From Hemileia vastatrix (taxonomy: Eukaryota; Basidiomycota; Pucciniomycetes; Pucciniales; Zaghouaniaceae): a DNA stretch of 64,000 nucleotides. The notes below the pieces were generated by a model, which saw only the letters and a list, made by a program, of their open reading frames with translations, was not told where the DNA came from and ran no database searches. The translations under genes were made by a program, and so were the position numbers. The DNA lies in contig JASXTE010000002.1 in NCBI GenBank assembly GCA_030280995.1, positions 41,562,683 through 41,626,682 on the forward strand, in the 5' to 3' direction. This document shows, one piece after another, positions 47,129 to 58,690 of this stretch. The stretch's first letter is position 1; the number at the start of each line of letters is the position of its first letter.

Positions 47129-48090
47129 AATGGAAGGGGAAAGAAAAGAAAGAAAGAGGAAAAAAAACAATTTGTGTATTTATTTATTTATCTTTTTTAT
47201 TTTGTTGTTTTAATTGAAAATGTTGATATATATTTTATAAGATTTTGAGAAAAGAAAAGAAAAGAAAAGAAAAGAAAAGAAAAGAAAAGAAAAGAAAAGA
47301 AAAGAAAAGAAAAGAAAAGAAAGGAAAAGAAAAGATTTGAATAAAATTTTGTTTTAAATTTTGAAAGAAGAAAAGAAAGAATGTTTAACTGAAGGAATTT
47401 TAGTTTTAAGTTTTGAAAAAATAAAAATTTAAGTAAGAAAAAGAAATAATTGATTGAAAACAATTTTGTTTGAGATGAAAATTTAATGAGAGAAAAATTT
47501 TGTTATTTATGAAAGTTTATTTATTAAAGTTTTGAAGAATTTCGGTTATTTGAAAAGAAAGAAGAAAAATAGTTTTTGAAAAAAAGAATTTGAAAGAAAG
47601 AAGTAATTTGTTTGAAGAATTTTAAAAGAGAGATTTAAAATTTGAAGTTTGAGAAATATTGTCGTATTGAGTTTGTTAAAAGATTTTTATAGTTCGAAGA
47701 AAAAGAAATAAGGGAAAAGAAGAAAAGTTTGAAAAGAGAAAAGAAAGAAAATTAAAGGAATTGTTTATTTTTAAGATTTTATTTAATTAAATTTTAAGAT
47801 TTTATTTTTACTTTTTTTTTGTAACTTTTTACTTTTTTAATTTAATTTAATTTTGATTTTAGTTTATTTTTTTCTATTTTATTTTTATTTTATTTTATTT
47901 ATTTTTAAAGAAGGTTGAAAAAAAACTTTTGAGAAGAAGAAAGAAGAAATGAAAAAACAGAGTAAGGATTTTAGAAGAGAAGAAGTTTTAGAATTTTAAG
48001 AAAAGAAAAAAAAAAGAAAAGAGAAAGAAGAGAAAAATAAAAGAGAGTTCTAAGGTTTTGGTTTTAAAGGATATATAAATGAAAAGATTT
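47129..48090 (+). repeat. ~1-kb purine-rich strand with an AAAAG microsatellite
   Basis: The plus strand is almost entirely A and G apart from T-runs. At 47249-47335 there are about 17 tandem AAAAG units. On the minus strand of element C this is a long polypyrimidine segment between chromodomain and 3' LTR. It can form triplex (H-DNA) structures. A Phe/Leu/Ser-rich minus-strand frame here is only a by-product. Confidence 0.85.
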
Positions 48091-48600
48091 TAAGAGTTCA
48101 GGGGTGTTAGAAACATTGATGGCTGGTTCCCAGGATGTTTTGTCTGAGTCATTGAGGAAGCCTTCCCATTCCACGAGGTATTGAAGTTTCCACTTGCACA
48201 TTCTTGAATCAAGGATACGGCTTACTTCCCACTATAGATGGTCTTCTACTTCGACCGGTTCCGGATGAGGTTGGTTCCTGCCCGGGTATGTTTCTCGAGC
48301 CAGTTCCAGGAAAGATATGTGGAAAAAGAGGGTGAATAGCCTGCCATCTAGGAGGTAGCTTGAGTTGAAATGCAGTTTTAGAGACTTTGGAGTCAATTTC
48401 AAATGGTCCCAAGTGTTTTTCAGCCTGTTTCTTTGATGGTTGAGTTGTTTTAATGTTTTGTGCGTTGAGCCATACTTTGTCGCCTGGTTTAAAAGAAGGA
48501 GCAGATGGTCGATGTTTGTCCACCTGTTCCTTGTACCTTCAAATTGCTAATTTCAAATTTGATTTAAGTTCTCCTTAGAGTCATGATATGGTTCAAAGAT
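48091..48600 (-). pseudogene. Element C pol end: integrase C-terminus and chromodomain
   Basis: The frame from about 48523 reads FKPGDKVWLNAQNIKT, KHLGPFEIDSKVSKTAF and LKLPPRWQAIHPLFPHIF, the GPY/F-type integrase tail. A frameshift near 48300 leads to a second frame with VEVEDHL, TAG, WEVSRILDSRM and LQYLVEWEGF, a chromodomain with its aromatic residues (W, Y, W). The TAG is a Gln position. Chromodomains direct integration by binding modified histones. Confidence 0.8.
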
Positions 48601-49561
48601 AATGTTCAACAGGATGACTAGTTCCTACATGGATTGAGTTGAATTGAGGATGTCTTCCATAAACAGTTTTGAAAGGAGATTGTTGTGTCAAAGAATGAGT
48701 TGAGTTATTATAAGAAAATTTGGCTAATGGTAACCATGTGGTCCAATTGTCTTGTTGATAACTGAAATACATTCAAAGGTATTGTTTGAGGATTTGGTTG
48801 ACCCTTTCCATTTGCTCATCGGTTTCATGATGATTGGCCATGGAGAGATTCCTTGTGATATTGAGTTGTCAACACAATTGAGTCCAGAATATGGATACAA
48901 ACAACGAGCCTCTATCTGAAATAATATCATTAGGTAAGCCATGTTTGTAAAATACATATTCTAGAAACAATTTTGAAAAATCTTTTGCAGTAGCAGTAGT
49001 AGTGGTTTTAATGAAAATAGACATTTTTGAAAATCTATCTACTATTACTAATATAGCATCAAAATTATTAGAAAAAGGAAGTTGAGAAATAAAATCCATC
49101 AATAAAGATTCCCAAGGTTTAGAGGGAATAGGAAGCAGTTAAAGCAACCCATGCTTCCGGTGATGGGGAGCCTTATTCCTATTACATTCATAACAAGATC
49201 TTATATAGGCCTTGATTTCACTGGTCATTCCTGGCCAGAAGAAATCCCTCACAATTAACTGGTAGGTTTTATCAACCCCAAAATGACCAGCTAATGGAGA
49301 ATCTGGTTGACTATTGAAAATCCATAATTTTATTTCATTGTTGTCGGGTATGACTACTCTACCTTCGAAAACTAATAGACCTGATTCAATACTAAATCTT
49401 TTGGCCCCTTGCTTCAAGAGTATTTTGTCTTTTAACCCTAAAAAATAATTGTCCTTCGACTGAGCTTGGAGGATGTTGGATAGTGGATTTTGGAAAGATT
49501 GAATTGTCATCAAATTAAGTTGATGAGTCATTAAAATTGTTTTGTTGAAAATTGATTTCAC
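48601..49561 (-). pseudogene. Element C integrase
   Basis: HHCC region: PLAGHFGVDKTYQLIVRDFF then SCYECNRNK. Core: MDFISQLPFSNNFDAILVIV (first Asp), GLPNDIISDRGSLFVS (second Asp) and HHETDEQMERVNQIL (Glu), so all three catalytic residues are visible. Stop codons and short gaps at about 49141 and 48870 split the reading frame. Confidence 0.85.
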
Positions 49562-50740
49562 ATTTGCTGGGTTCTTGTAAGCAAATGCGTCCCCCCGCTG
49601 TGGTTAAACGTCGTCCAGACGTGACAGGATATCTGGGACAATGCAGTTCTTACCTGGGCAATAGGAAATAGAAAAAAGAAATTCAGACAAAATTTCAGCC
49701 CACCTGGCTTGACAACTGGTTAACACTTTGGAAGACATAAAGTTTTCAAAGCATTATGGTCAGTCAGGATTTGAAAAGGACTATCTAGGCTGAGAAGAAA
49801 AGAGCGCCATTTTTTAAGTTAATAGATAATAGCTAAAAGCTCCTTGTCATGAATTTCATAATTTAATTCAGCTGAAATGAGTTTGCATGACTTGAAAGCA
49901 ACAGGATGAAACAATTTTGTTTCAGGATTGAATTGAGAGATGACCCCTGCGATAGAATAATTTCTAGCATCTGTCTCGACTATTGTCAAAGCAGAAGGAT
50001 CAAAGTGTCAAAGAATTGGAGCTGTGGTAAATGCAGTCTTTAATGCTTTGAATTCCTTTTGTGCTGTAGAAGTAAAAACAAAAGGAATATCTTTTCTAAG
50101 AAGAGAAGTAAGATTGGAAATAGTTTTAGAGTAATCTTTAATAAATCTTCTATAGAAATTGGCAAAACCCAAAAGATCCTTGGAGGGATTTAACGGTTTT
50201 GAGCTCAGGCCATTCCAGGACTTTTCGGATCTTTTTGTCATCCATGACTAAACCATCAGTGGATAATGTAAAACCCAAAAAATTAATAGATTTAAGATGG
50301 AATTTGCATTTATTGTGCTTGGCATAGAGACCCTTAACCCAAAGGCAATTTACAACCTGTAGAACATGATGAATATGTTCATCCAGTGTCTTCAAGAAAA
50401 TTAAAATATTGTCTAAGTAGACGACAACAAATTGTTCAACAACATCTTGAAAGATGTAATTGACTAAAGTTTGAAAAGTAGATGGTGTGTTACATAATCC
50501 AAAAGGCATTACTAAATATTCAAAACTACTAAATCTAGTGCACATTGCAGTCAGTAGTTCATGACCTTCCGCAATGCAAATAAGATTATAAGTGCCTCTA
50601 AGATCAATTTTAGAAAAGAAATTAGCACCATTAAAAAGGGTAAGAAGCAATGACATAGGAGGAACTGGATATACATTCTTCTTTGTGACTGTGTTGATCT
50701 TTCTATAGTCAACACACAACCTAAGGCTACCATCTTTTTT
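49562..50740 (-). pseudogene. Element C reverse transcriptase and RNase H
   Basis: [56 protein letters not shown] and then [11 protein letters not shown]: the catalytic YLDD has become YLDN (about 50423-50412), removing one metal-binding Asp. [14 protein letters not shown] and a thumb/connection region follow. A frameshift near 50230 shifts to the frame with [17 protein letters not shown] and the RNase H start ([18 protein letters not shown]). RNase H continues with further stops to about 49600. Confidence 0.85.
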
Positions 50741-51695
50741 CTTTACAAAAAAAACAGGGGAGCTGGTTGGAGATGTACTGGCTCTGATGAAACCTTTGGC
50801 TACATTCTCTGAAATGTAGTCTCAAAGAACTTGAGATTCATCCTTCAACAAAGAATAGACAGGACCTTCCGGAGGTACTGGACCTATTAACTCTATTTGA
50901 TGGTCATAGGGTCAATGAGGTGGTAACTTACCGGCCTTGCGGATTGAGAAAACATCAAGGAAATCATGATAGATTTCTGGTAGAGTTGATTTAATGGCTT
51001 CAACATTTATTTGGTCGTCCTCATCATCTTTGAGAGAATCTTTTGAGGGAAGGCCAGAATTGAGAGAGCATAATTTGACTACTTTGAGGCAATTTAAATC
51101 CTCTTTGATTGAAGTGATTGAGCTAGAAGGGTTAGCCAATTGCTCATTTAGAGAAAGATCAGATGCTTAAAAGTCATCTGGAAGAGAATTGTCCTCTAGC
51201 AGGACATTTTCAGGCATGTTGTTTATCTACCTATTGACCTGCATTGAAGAATTAGAAATATACTTAGTGCGTGGGGTGATCAATCCCCATGAACAATCAA
51301 TATTAGGATTCCAATGCATTAAAAAGTCATGGCCAAGGATGGTATCTTCCATTCTTGGGATGTCCAAGACTGATCATTCCCACTTGAAGGGGGGAAAGTT
51401 TGGAAAGTTGAAAACCCATAAAAATTTTTTACTTACCCAATATTTGGGCTCTTCTGATTCGACCAAATATATTGGAGTTTGATCAATATCTGTGAATGTC
51501 AGCTTTAACTTCTCGGCAAAGGAAAAGTGACAAAAGAAATTGAAGCTCCAGAGTCTATAAGACAACTGAAGAGGGTATCCTCCTTGAAAAGAATGAATCT
51601 CAAGTGGTTTAAGGCTTTTCCAGTCCTTAAGACATGGAGGTTCTGTGCACTGGGTGAGATAAGATAGTTTGCTTTGCGCAAAAGTAAACTATCTA
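50741..51695 (-). pseudogene. Element C protease and linker
   Basis: The active site LIDSGASISFVTF is visible at about 51560-51520. A frameshift just after it separates the downstream region MEDTILGHDFLMHWNPNID and WGLITPRTKYIS. An acidic linker (51139-50912, LKDDEDDQINVEAIKSTLPE) runs into the RT start. Several stops occur. Confidence 0.7.
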
Positions 51696-52862
51696 CTAGT
51701 TTTTTGACCTTGAACTAGTACCTTCTCTTTCCTTCAACTTCACACAATCTTCTAGCTTGTGCTTACCTCCACAATACATAATTAACCCATTATCTGCTTG
51801 CTTCTTCCTCTCAGCTTCTTCAAGTTCCCCTTTTGGATCCAATACTTTACCAATATTGCCTGGGGTCAAGCCTTTTGGTTGAGGTTTGTCCTTTCCCTTA
51901 TTGGGTTTGGATTTAGTCAAGGAGGATTGAGTTGTCCGTGGGTGTGAAGAAGGTCCTAATTTGAAATTTAGGCCTTGAGATTTGTTGGCGTATCGACGAT
52001 GTTGTAGTTGTCCTTGGTAAACGGTGTTGAGTTTGAGGATTCAATCCATTAAATCCGTTAAAGTAGTTATCTTTTGACCATGAAGATTTAATTGATCCAG
52101 AATCCTCAAAGGAATTCCCTTTTTGAAATGATACTTGAGGGCCGCATAATTCCAACCTACTCGAGTTTGAAGTGCTCTGAAGTTCGAGATATATTCAGAG
52201 GCTTTACCATTATCACTCATGCAAAGGAAATCCAATTCAATTTCTGCGTTTTCAGTTTCATTAGGGTCACCGAGCAACGTAAAGAGCTGGTCTTAGAACT
52301 TTTTCCAGTTATTAATAAGTAGGTGGGTCTCTGTCAAAGAGAGCATGAGAAGATAAGGTTTGAACCATCTTGCTGCTTTTCTGGCTAGGAATGAAGAAGC
52401 ATAAACAACCTTTGATTGGTCGTTATGGAACAGGAGCTTGCAGGTTTGCAAGAAGGGCCGCAATCTGTCTGGATGTTCTCCATCTTATTTATCAGGAGAT
52501 TTAATGGAAGGAGCTTTAAATTTAGATCCCTCTGAAGACGTTGGATTGGAAAGAGTTTTCATGAAAATTCTCATGAAGTCTTCCAGTGAATTAGATGATC
52601 GAGGTTCCAAAGGTTGACCAGAAGGGTGAGTAGCAGGGGCAGATGGTGCCTCATGCATTGTATCCTCTCCTTCTTTTTCCTCACTAGAATCATCAAAATC
52701 CTGGGGGATGTCTTCTACAGATTGGACTGAATGTCCCCGTTCCCTAAGGTCAAGAGGTTCCAAGGAGTGAGTGTGGGAAACAGGCCGTGTAGCTGTTGGC
52801 CTGCCTCTGGTGTGAGTCCTAGTAGTAGCGCCCGTAGAAGGAGTGCCTTGAAAAGGTGCCAT
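51696..52862 (-). pseudogene. Element C gag
   Basis: ATG at 52862. The N-terminus contains PVSHTHSLEPLDLRERGHSV, an acidic stretch and LEDFMRIFMKTLSNP. After a stop near 52485 the capsid-type domain follows in pieces: VYASSFLARKAARWFKPYL, LLGDPNETENAEIELDFLCM, and WNYAALKYHFKKGIP with LRILDQLNLHG. A basic linker and a knuckle-like YCGGKHKLEDC end the protein. Frameshifts at about 52050 and 51910 break it. Its close relative at 33113-33381 keeps only the N-terminus. Confidence 0.8.
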
Positions 52863-52937
52863 TTAAAGAATTTAAAACACCTGAAAAAAGGACATAGTTG
52901 TGCAAAAGAATGAGAACTATGGAGAATTAAATTATAC

Positions 52938-53750
52938 TGTCACCGGACGATCTATGCACAAGGTTGAGGGTGTTCCTGGAAGTGAGATGAGGAGAGTAGT
53001 GTGGAAACTTCTTTGAAGCACAGAGGAAATGTTTGAGGAAGTGATTCAAAGATGACTCGAAGGAAGAGCTACTGCTTCCAGATATGTTTGATAAGAATGC
53101 TAATATAATTTAAAGGTAATATTAATATTCTTAAGATCTCACAAATGGTTGGAAACTCAATAATCAAAGATTTAGGATTTAGAAATGATTACTTAGAAAA
53201 AATAAGGAAAGATACAATAATAATGATTTAACCTGAAGCTTTACCACTATTAACTATATATACATTCTATAATTTAATTCTAAAGAATGTTGAACCAAAA
53301 CCCAACCCCTTTTATATCCTTTACTCCTCCTCGCATTGACCTCATACCCATCCATCATTCCGCACACCACAGACCACCAAAATTACGCCCATTACACCTG
53401 GACCCTCCTCACTAACATCTGTTAACCCTTTAATCCTCCACTAACCATTCCGTCCATGCTCACTACCCCTTTTTAATAACCCACAGATACTTTAATAAAC
53501 CTTTTTAGCGGACTATTACGTTGACTATTGCACTGTGCATCGCTTATTGAGGAAAAGACTAAGACCCACTATTGAGAGATTTACTAATTTAGATTTAGAG
53601 TTTAGACTGGCGCGGTTGAATAGTGAGTACACAAAGGAAAGTCACAGTTGCTATGTAGAATTGCTTTCTGCGCTTTGAGTATGGATTTATACCTCTGTAT
53701 TATTGATTTAATGAGCTGCTTTTGTCTCGAGTGTCAAGTGGTGTGTGACA
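52938..53750 (-). repeat. 5' LTR of element C (right copy)
   Basis: TGTCACCGGACGATC...GTGTGTGACA, followed by TGTAG. The minus-strand promoter TATA is at about 53308. Confidence 0.9.
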
Positions 53751-53755
53751 TGTAG

Positions 53756-54388
53756 TTTGGAATTTGTGTCAAGTCCAGTGGGTTGGATGGAAAGGGGAAG
53801 TCTGCACCAAGATGTTGATGGTTTGTAGAATCCTGGTCCAACTTCAGGAATCTCCCAGTAGTGACAGAACCATCATCATTTTGGTGCTAGAAATGCTGTG
53901 AAAAACTTGACATTTTGTTGGCAAGTTGCTCTAACAGTTGTGAAGATGGTTGCAGTAGTAGATTATAAAGTGGCTGAATGAACAGTATAAATGATTATGG
54001 TAGATAGATAGATGACTAAGACAAATAAAAATAACAAAAGTAAACTGGCAAGCAAGTGAAAAAAGAAATCTTATAATACCCTCTAATTCTAACAGCTTTT
54101 ACTAACCTATAATACCCCAACCTAATGCAGACCAGGTAATTCTTGCCAGTCTCTAGTTCGTAATAGATGAAGACCAACTGGGTGTGATATATAAATTATA
54201 AATATGAGAGCTTTATTGTGCTATAGCCTAATTCATCGATATCATTAATCCTTACGTAATAACAGCTGGTTGGCCAATGGAGGCTAACCAAAATTAAAAG
54301 CATCCACGAGCGTCAGGCGCATATCCTTCACCTGACTAACTTCTATTTAGTTTTGCCAAGAACCCAGGTTGAACTGGAATGAAGTTAG
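53756..54388. other. Spacer between element C and the secreted-protein gene
   Basis: Moderately AT-rich. No frame or repeat end. It would contain the 3' untranslated region of the gene at 54389-55333. Confidence 0.3.
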
Positions 54389-55333
54389 CTAAGTCAAGGA
54401 GTTTGCCCCGAAGCTAGTAGATGGTCTAAGCAGTTTGTTAATATATGGCTGCTCATCTATCACTTTCCTTCTGTCACCTGATCCAAAAACCTTTTTAAGC
54501 CAATTCTTTATCATTTTAAGTTGATTTTTTGGATTGAGCATATTCAATATCCTTTGCTTTTTAGCCCATCTTTCGGCTAACTCATGATAATATCCAAATT
54601 CGTACATAACCGGGCGAAAGTCTTTATGATGCATCCATTCGACGATAATTAAATCTACTTCCTGGCTGAATTTTTAGAGGGGTTGAAAATATATCAACTC
54701 GCTTGAAATAAAATGTGACAATTTTATCAAACCTAAAATTTTCTGTAGAATTACCTAGTCCTTGGAACTGAAGGGTTGGTTTCGCGTGCAAATCTACGGT
54801 TGAGCGCTTTAATCCATTTTTCTCCAAATTCTGTATTGTCCATATGGGCTAATATAGCACTAATAACAACGACTCGCCATGGAAGAGAGAACGAGAGAGA
54901 GAGAGAGATAGAAATAAAAGAACCCCCATCATTATAATTGAAGAAGATCCAAAATATTCCATCTGTCACTATCTCCATTTTAGAGAGATAACATCAGATC
55001 TGCTACTTACCGTCTAACAGTGTCCACATAATACGTCAACACATCTGGACGGCCTTCCAGTTCTTTCCATATTTTTTCGTGCACGACCCCTTCAAGGTAA
55101 TAGCTAAGGGGATGCTTTTCTTGAAAACGGTTGGAGTAAGGATGTGGTAACATCTCATAGTCGTCAATGTCATCTGGATGTAAGAGATCAACATCTGCGT
55201 CATGTTTTGAAAGTGGGTGTATCATAGGTGCATCCGTCGGGTTGAGCAGTTTTCCCTCTACCAGAAACGCCAGTAAAATATGTGCCAAAAAAAAAAAGGT
55301 CAAACAATGTTCTTTCAAAAAGTCAGATGACAT
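54389..55333 (-). CDS. Predicted secreted protein, three exons, intact
   Basis: Proposed exons 55333-55011, 54859-54755 and 54665-54389 (introns 151 and 89 bases, GTAAGT and GTAATT donors, both ending AG) give one frame of about 234 codons with no internal stop. The N-terminus has a signal-peptide-like core (CLTFFFLAHILLAFLVEG), then a charged, acidic region (HDADVDLLHPDDIDDYEMLP) and PLSYYLEGVVHEKIWKELEG. Exon 2 adds HMDNTEFGEKWIKALNRRF; exon 3 adds EVDLIIVEWMHHKDFRPVMY, YYHELAERWAKKQRIL and a basic NWLKKVFGSGDRRK. No transmembrane segment is seen after the signal. I do not recognise a domain. Its base composition is more balanced than the flanks, and it lies in a transposon-poor island. A secreted effector is possible but not shown. 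Intron 1 contains a GA microsatellite (54892-54908), and its acceptor is the least certain point. Confidence 0.6.
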
Positions 55334-56785
55334 TTCTCAGCTGAACGCTCACCACTTCCAAGCTTCACTTCATGAGACGATGGCCCTTGGTCAACAATAG
55401 GTGGATGTATGACTTTGGCTGAATTGATACTGAGATACATCCTATGTAAGTTGACTTTCTCATGTGATAAAATTAAAAACCCAAGGGTGTGACTCTTAGT
55501 AAAATAAAATTCAGTTGCTTCTCGTACCTTTGGTCAACATGTTTTACATCTTCTATTGCTAATGTATCTAGAGCGTTGTAGTGATTGTAATTCAATCATT
55601 ATGTTATGATAATCGGAATTCATCACAAAAAAGTAAATATTGATTCAAATTTTGGTTCAGCATTGTGTTTTATCATTGAAAAAGTTATGGTAAACAGATA
55701 ATGTAGAAGCCCCAACCTGGTAAAAGAGCTGGGCGTGGAATGGCCTGAACGAATATGAAAATCAAATGAAGAGTTATCAAATACCATAAATTTTTTCTCA
55801 TTGCTGGCTTCGTTTGGTCTTTGATTTTTTTGATTTTCCGAATGAAGGGTGATTGCTTCGCCGGTGAATCTACTTATCCTTTTCTCTTTGATAATAGTGA
55901 AGATCGGAAATTTGAAATTATATGATCTCCAGCGTCAGAACAACGCTATAAAATTTTACTTTTAAAAAAGAAGACACTCTTAAGTTTGAGAATAATAGCT
56001 TTTCAAGGCGTGAATTGTAAATATGAAGCCATAAAAGTTACGGAGTTTTTCTTCTTTAATATATCCATGTCTCCACCATAGGATTGGAAGAAAAAAATCT
56101 GTAAAATAGTTTCACAGTATATCTTGATCGTCCCTTGGGTGAAAATCTGGATGATGTGACATGTTTTAGTATCTTCCATTTAATAGCGAAATCGAAAGAT
56201 GAGTCAGATGAACATAATAAGTAACCCCTTTACACTGGGTCAAACAGAGGAGGATTTTGCATTTGAACTGGCCAATCTCCCTGTTTCGTGCCCACGAATA
56301 CATGAGTTTCTCCACTGCTTGCACGCTGTGTTAGTTAGCACTATTTTCCTTTTGAATCAGGGCAAATCCATAGTTTGGAAAACTTTTGTTGGTGCTATCT
56401 ATATTTTCCATCAATCTAAATCCATGAATAGTAAGGTTCTTTTCTTTTGAAATTGTATTGTTTATGCCCAATTTTTTATCTCCGTTCCTTCTAAAAATCT
56501 TGAGCACCATGGAAAAAACAAAGACCACAACCCAAACTATTTTAGAATTCATATACAGCTAAGTCACAAACGCTGACGGAAATTTGGAAAAAAAAAGAAA
56601 CCCTTGTTTCTCCCACGAAAATGGTTTTCATGTCCAAAAGGGAGTACCCCAACCTATCCTCAAGCCGTTTGAATAGACAAATCATTTTTTGTTAAAGAAA
56701 ATTTGAATTTTTTTCGTCCGAATTTCCCCAAGTTTTAGCAACCTGACACTCTAAATTGAAAGAAAAATCAAAGCAGATCCATTTC
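55334..56785. other. Non-repetitive island upstream of the secreted-protein gene
   Basis: Mixed composition, with CpG present. It should include the promoter of the minus-strand gene at 54389-55333. A plus-strand frame of 83 codons (ATG 56199) has no recognisable motif, and I do not call it a gene. No repeats seen. Confidence 0.35.
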
Positions 56786-56787
56786 GT

Positions 56788-56953
56788 GACTGCAGCTAGA
56801 TTAAGAATGGCTGCTGCAACTTGCACAAAAAAGTACCAGTTTGACACAGCAATTTTGGCGGGAGAATGGTATTGCCACGCTAAAATTTCAGTGACAAACT
56901 GGCACTTTAGTGTGTAACTTGCACCAACTATTCTTAATATAGCTGTAATTGTA
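56788..56953. mobile_element. Foldback MITE
   Basis: The left arm (GCAGCTAGATTAAGAATGGC...CAACTTGCAC...CCAGTTTGACAC) is the inverted complement, with scattered mismatches, of the right arm (…AAACTGGCACTTT...AACTTGCACCAAC...TCTTAATATAGCTG). The arms are about 72 bases with a ~15-base centre near 56870. It encodes nothing; it looks like a small non-autonomous transposon. Confidence 0.7.
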
Positions 56954-57667
56954 AAACCAATGGGGGGATCTGCTAGGGGATCGGCTGTTCAAAATAAGTT
57001 ACAGTTAATCCTGGAAAGCTTGCGGTGGTTTTGCATCCTATCCCCGAAAGTGATAGTCTTCAAATTCAAATAACTTTCTAAATAATAATAGTGGGGATAA
57101 AAGTTAGAACTTTTTCAGATCCCCATTTTAATTTTTTATTTTTTTTATTTCATACAATCTCACCCAGCTAGGGGCATGAAGGAAGAGTTGTCATAAGCGT
57201 TATGTACAAATTGGTGTAGGGACGGATTGAGAAACATATCAGGCAATATAAAGGCTACTATTTAGAACTAACAGGGGAGGGGAAGGTTATTTGGAAATCT
57301 ACCAGTGCGGACTTCCAAGAAATTTTTGACCAAAAATCCGAAATGGTGTTTTGGAAAACTGTGTTATTTTGCATCACACGTATCAAAGTTGACCTGAAGG
57401 TATTACGATTTCGATTATGGTATTTTCAATCATCACTCCCCATTACATCCCCCTTTTAATTGTACTGAGCAACCTCTTTTTTCCAATTCATCGCCAATCT
57501 TCTATCAGCTTCATGCTTTTGGGACTGAAATAAATATTATCATTCCTTATTATATTCATGATAAAGAAAAACGAAATCAGTGATAAGGTTTAAAACCTAA
57601 TCAAACCAACATGTACTGTTTCATATCAATTCCATGAATTCAAGATATAAGGGAAATGATAATTTGC
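56954..57667. other. Spacer without recognised features
   Basis: No frame or repeat recognised. Confidence 0.3.
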
Positions 57668-57669
57668 CA

Positions 57670-57786
57670 AGTGGCATTGAAGTGATTTATAAGTTGAGCC
57701 CAAAGAATATTTTGTTTACCTTATCAAGTGGCATTGAAGTGATTTATAAGTTGAGCCCAAAGAATATTTTGTTTACCTTATCAAGT
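57670..57786. repeat. 57-bp exact tandem duplication
   Basis: CAAGTGGCATTGAAGTGATT... through TTTGTTTACCTTAT occurs twice head to tail with no visible difference, and a third partial start (CAAGTGGCA) follows. The identity indicates a very recent event. Confidence 0.9.
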
Positions 57787-57827
57787 GGCAAAAAATAGTC
57801 TAAAACTGAATGAATGAATCACATTAG

Positions 57828-58690
57828 GGGGTATCAAAGTTAGAAATTTGTATGGCTAACTGCTCTTCTTTTTAGTGGTTCCAATTAGGGAATCGTTTTT
57901 TCTAAGCTTCAGCCAAGTTCATCATATTAGATTAATTTAGGAGTTTTAGGGAAAGGTTGGAAATGGGGAAAATGTGTTAATAGAAGGGTTGTATAGTAAC
58001 AGTTTTGAATTATAATATGAAAACATCTTGCTACAATAATTAATGATGTATTAAAGTCTTCAGCAGCTACAAGGTGGAATGAAGAGAATTGGCAGGCAGA
58101 ATATTGAATTACCAAAGGAGGTCAAAAGGAGCTCAGTAACTTTAGTTGACAGTCTACAGTACATGCTGCATTCAGTAGCTAATAGAGGCTTTTAATGAAA
58201 TGAGGGTTAAGGTTCACGTCAAAATGCAGTAAAATATGCATATCAAACCAATTTACTGACACAGAGATAGATTCTCTTAAACAAGTAATTATTTTAATGA
58301 AATCAATAATTAGTAAAATAAAACATTAATATTTTATTAAATAAAATGCTTCACTTGTTTAATTTCTTTGAGGACACAATTGTGAGTCAAAAAAGTGCCA
58401 AATAATTATTGGTTGTAAGATATAATTTTTATTTTTTATATATATAAGTAACTAATTAATTTAATACATTATAAAGTAAATTTATTACTTATAATAGGTG
58501 GTATCAAATTTAGAAATTTGCAATTATTTAAAAAGTATTTCACAACACAAAAAGAAAGCCACAAACTTGACATTGATTCTCAGTAAAAAGGTGTTTTTGG
58601 GACACAATATGACATTTTAAAAAATAACCATGGTTGATTTGGTCAAAAAAAGAGGTATTTTGAAATGGAAGATTTCTAACTTGGATACCC
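57828..58690. mobile_element. Repeat G, copy 2, with TIR-like ends
   Basis: It starts AGGGGGTATCAAAGTTAGAA (57828) and ends with the inverted form TTCTAACTTGGATACCCCCT (58690), flanked by ATT on both sides: a TIR element about 0.86 kb long. A third copy of the same end motif lies inside at about 58495 (GGTGGTATCAAATTTAG), so a ~195-bp MITE may be nested at its right side. The body matches copy 1 (6489-7214 plus 29416-29533). Copy 1 adjoins the Myb/NAM-like pseudogene, so this copy may be a deletion derivative of a PIF/Harbinger-like element (inference). No intact frame. Confidence 0.65.

Larger units (their letters stand above)
45260..53750 (-). mobile_element. Ty3/Gypsy chromovirus C, 8.5 kb, with an antisense spliced gene
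   Basis: LTRs 45260-46071 and 52938-53750 (812 and 813 bp) are flanked by TGTAG (45255-45259, 53751-53755). Read on the minus strand: 5' LTR (right), gag 52862-51696, protease, RT, RNase H, integrase and chromodomain down to about 48100, then a ~1-kb polypurine tract and a plus-strand two-exon gene (46170-47128), then the 3' LTR (left). Several stops and frameshifts break gag-pol. The LTR promoter (complement of CCCTTTTATATCC, about 45629 and 53308) drives the minus strand. Confidence 0.92.

Noticed and set aside
47197..47463. Phe/Leu-rich membrane-like protein on the minus strand
   Set aside because: It is the translation of the AAAAG microsatellite and purine tract.
48209..52862. Element C as an active retrotransposon because all three integrase catalytic residues are present
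   Set aside because: RT has YLDN instead of YLDD, and gag, protease and chromodomain frames are broken.
56199..56450. 83-codon plus-strand gene with Cys pairs
   Set aside because: No recognisable motif, no splice support, and a similar-length frame on the opposite strand; not distinguishable from chance.
6561..58115. Matching minus-strand frames at 6749-6561 and 58115-57927
   Set aside because: They are alike only because both lie in repeat G. There is no motif, and both have non-synonymous and frame-neutral changes typical of non-coding DNA.
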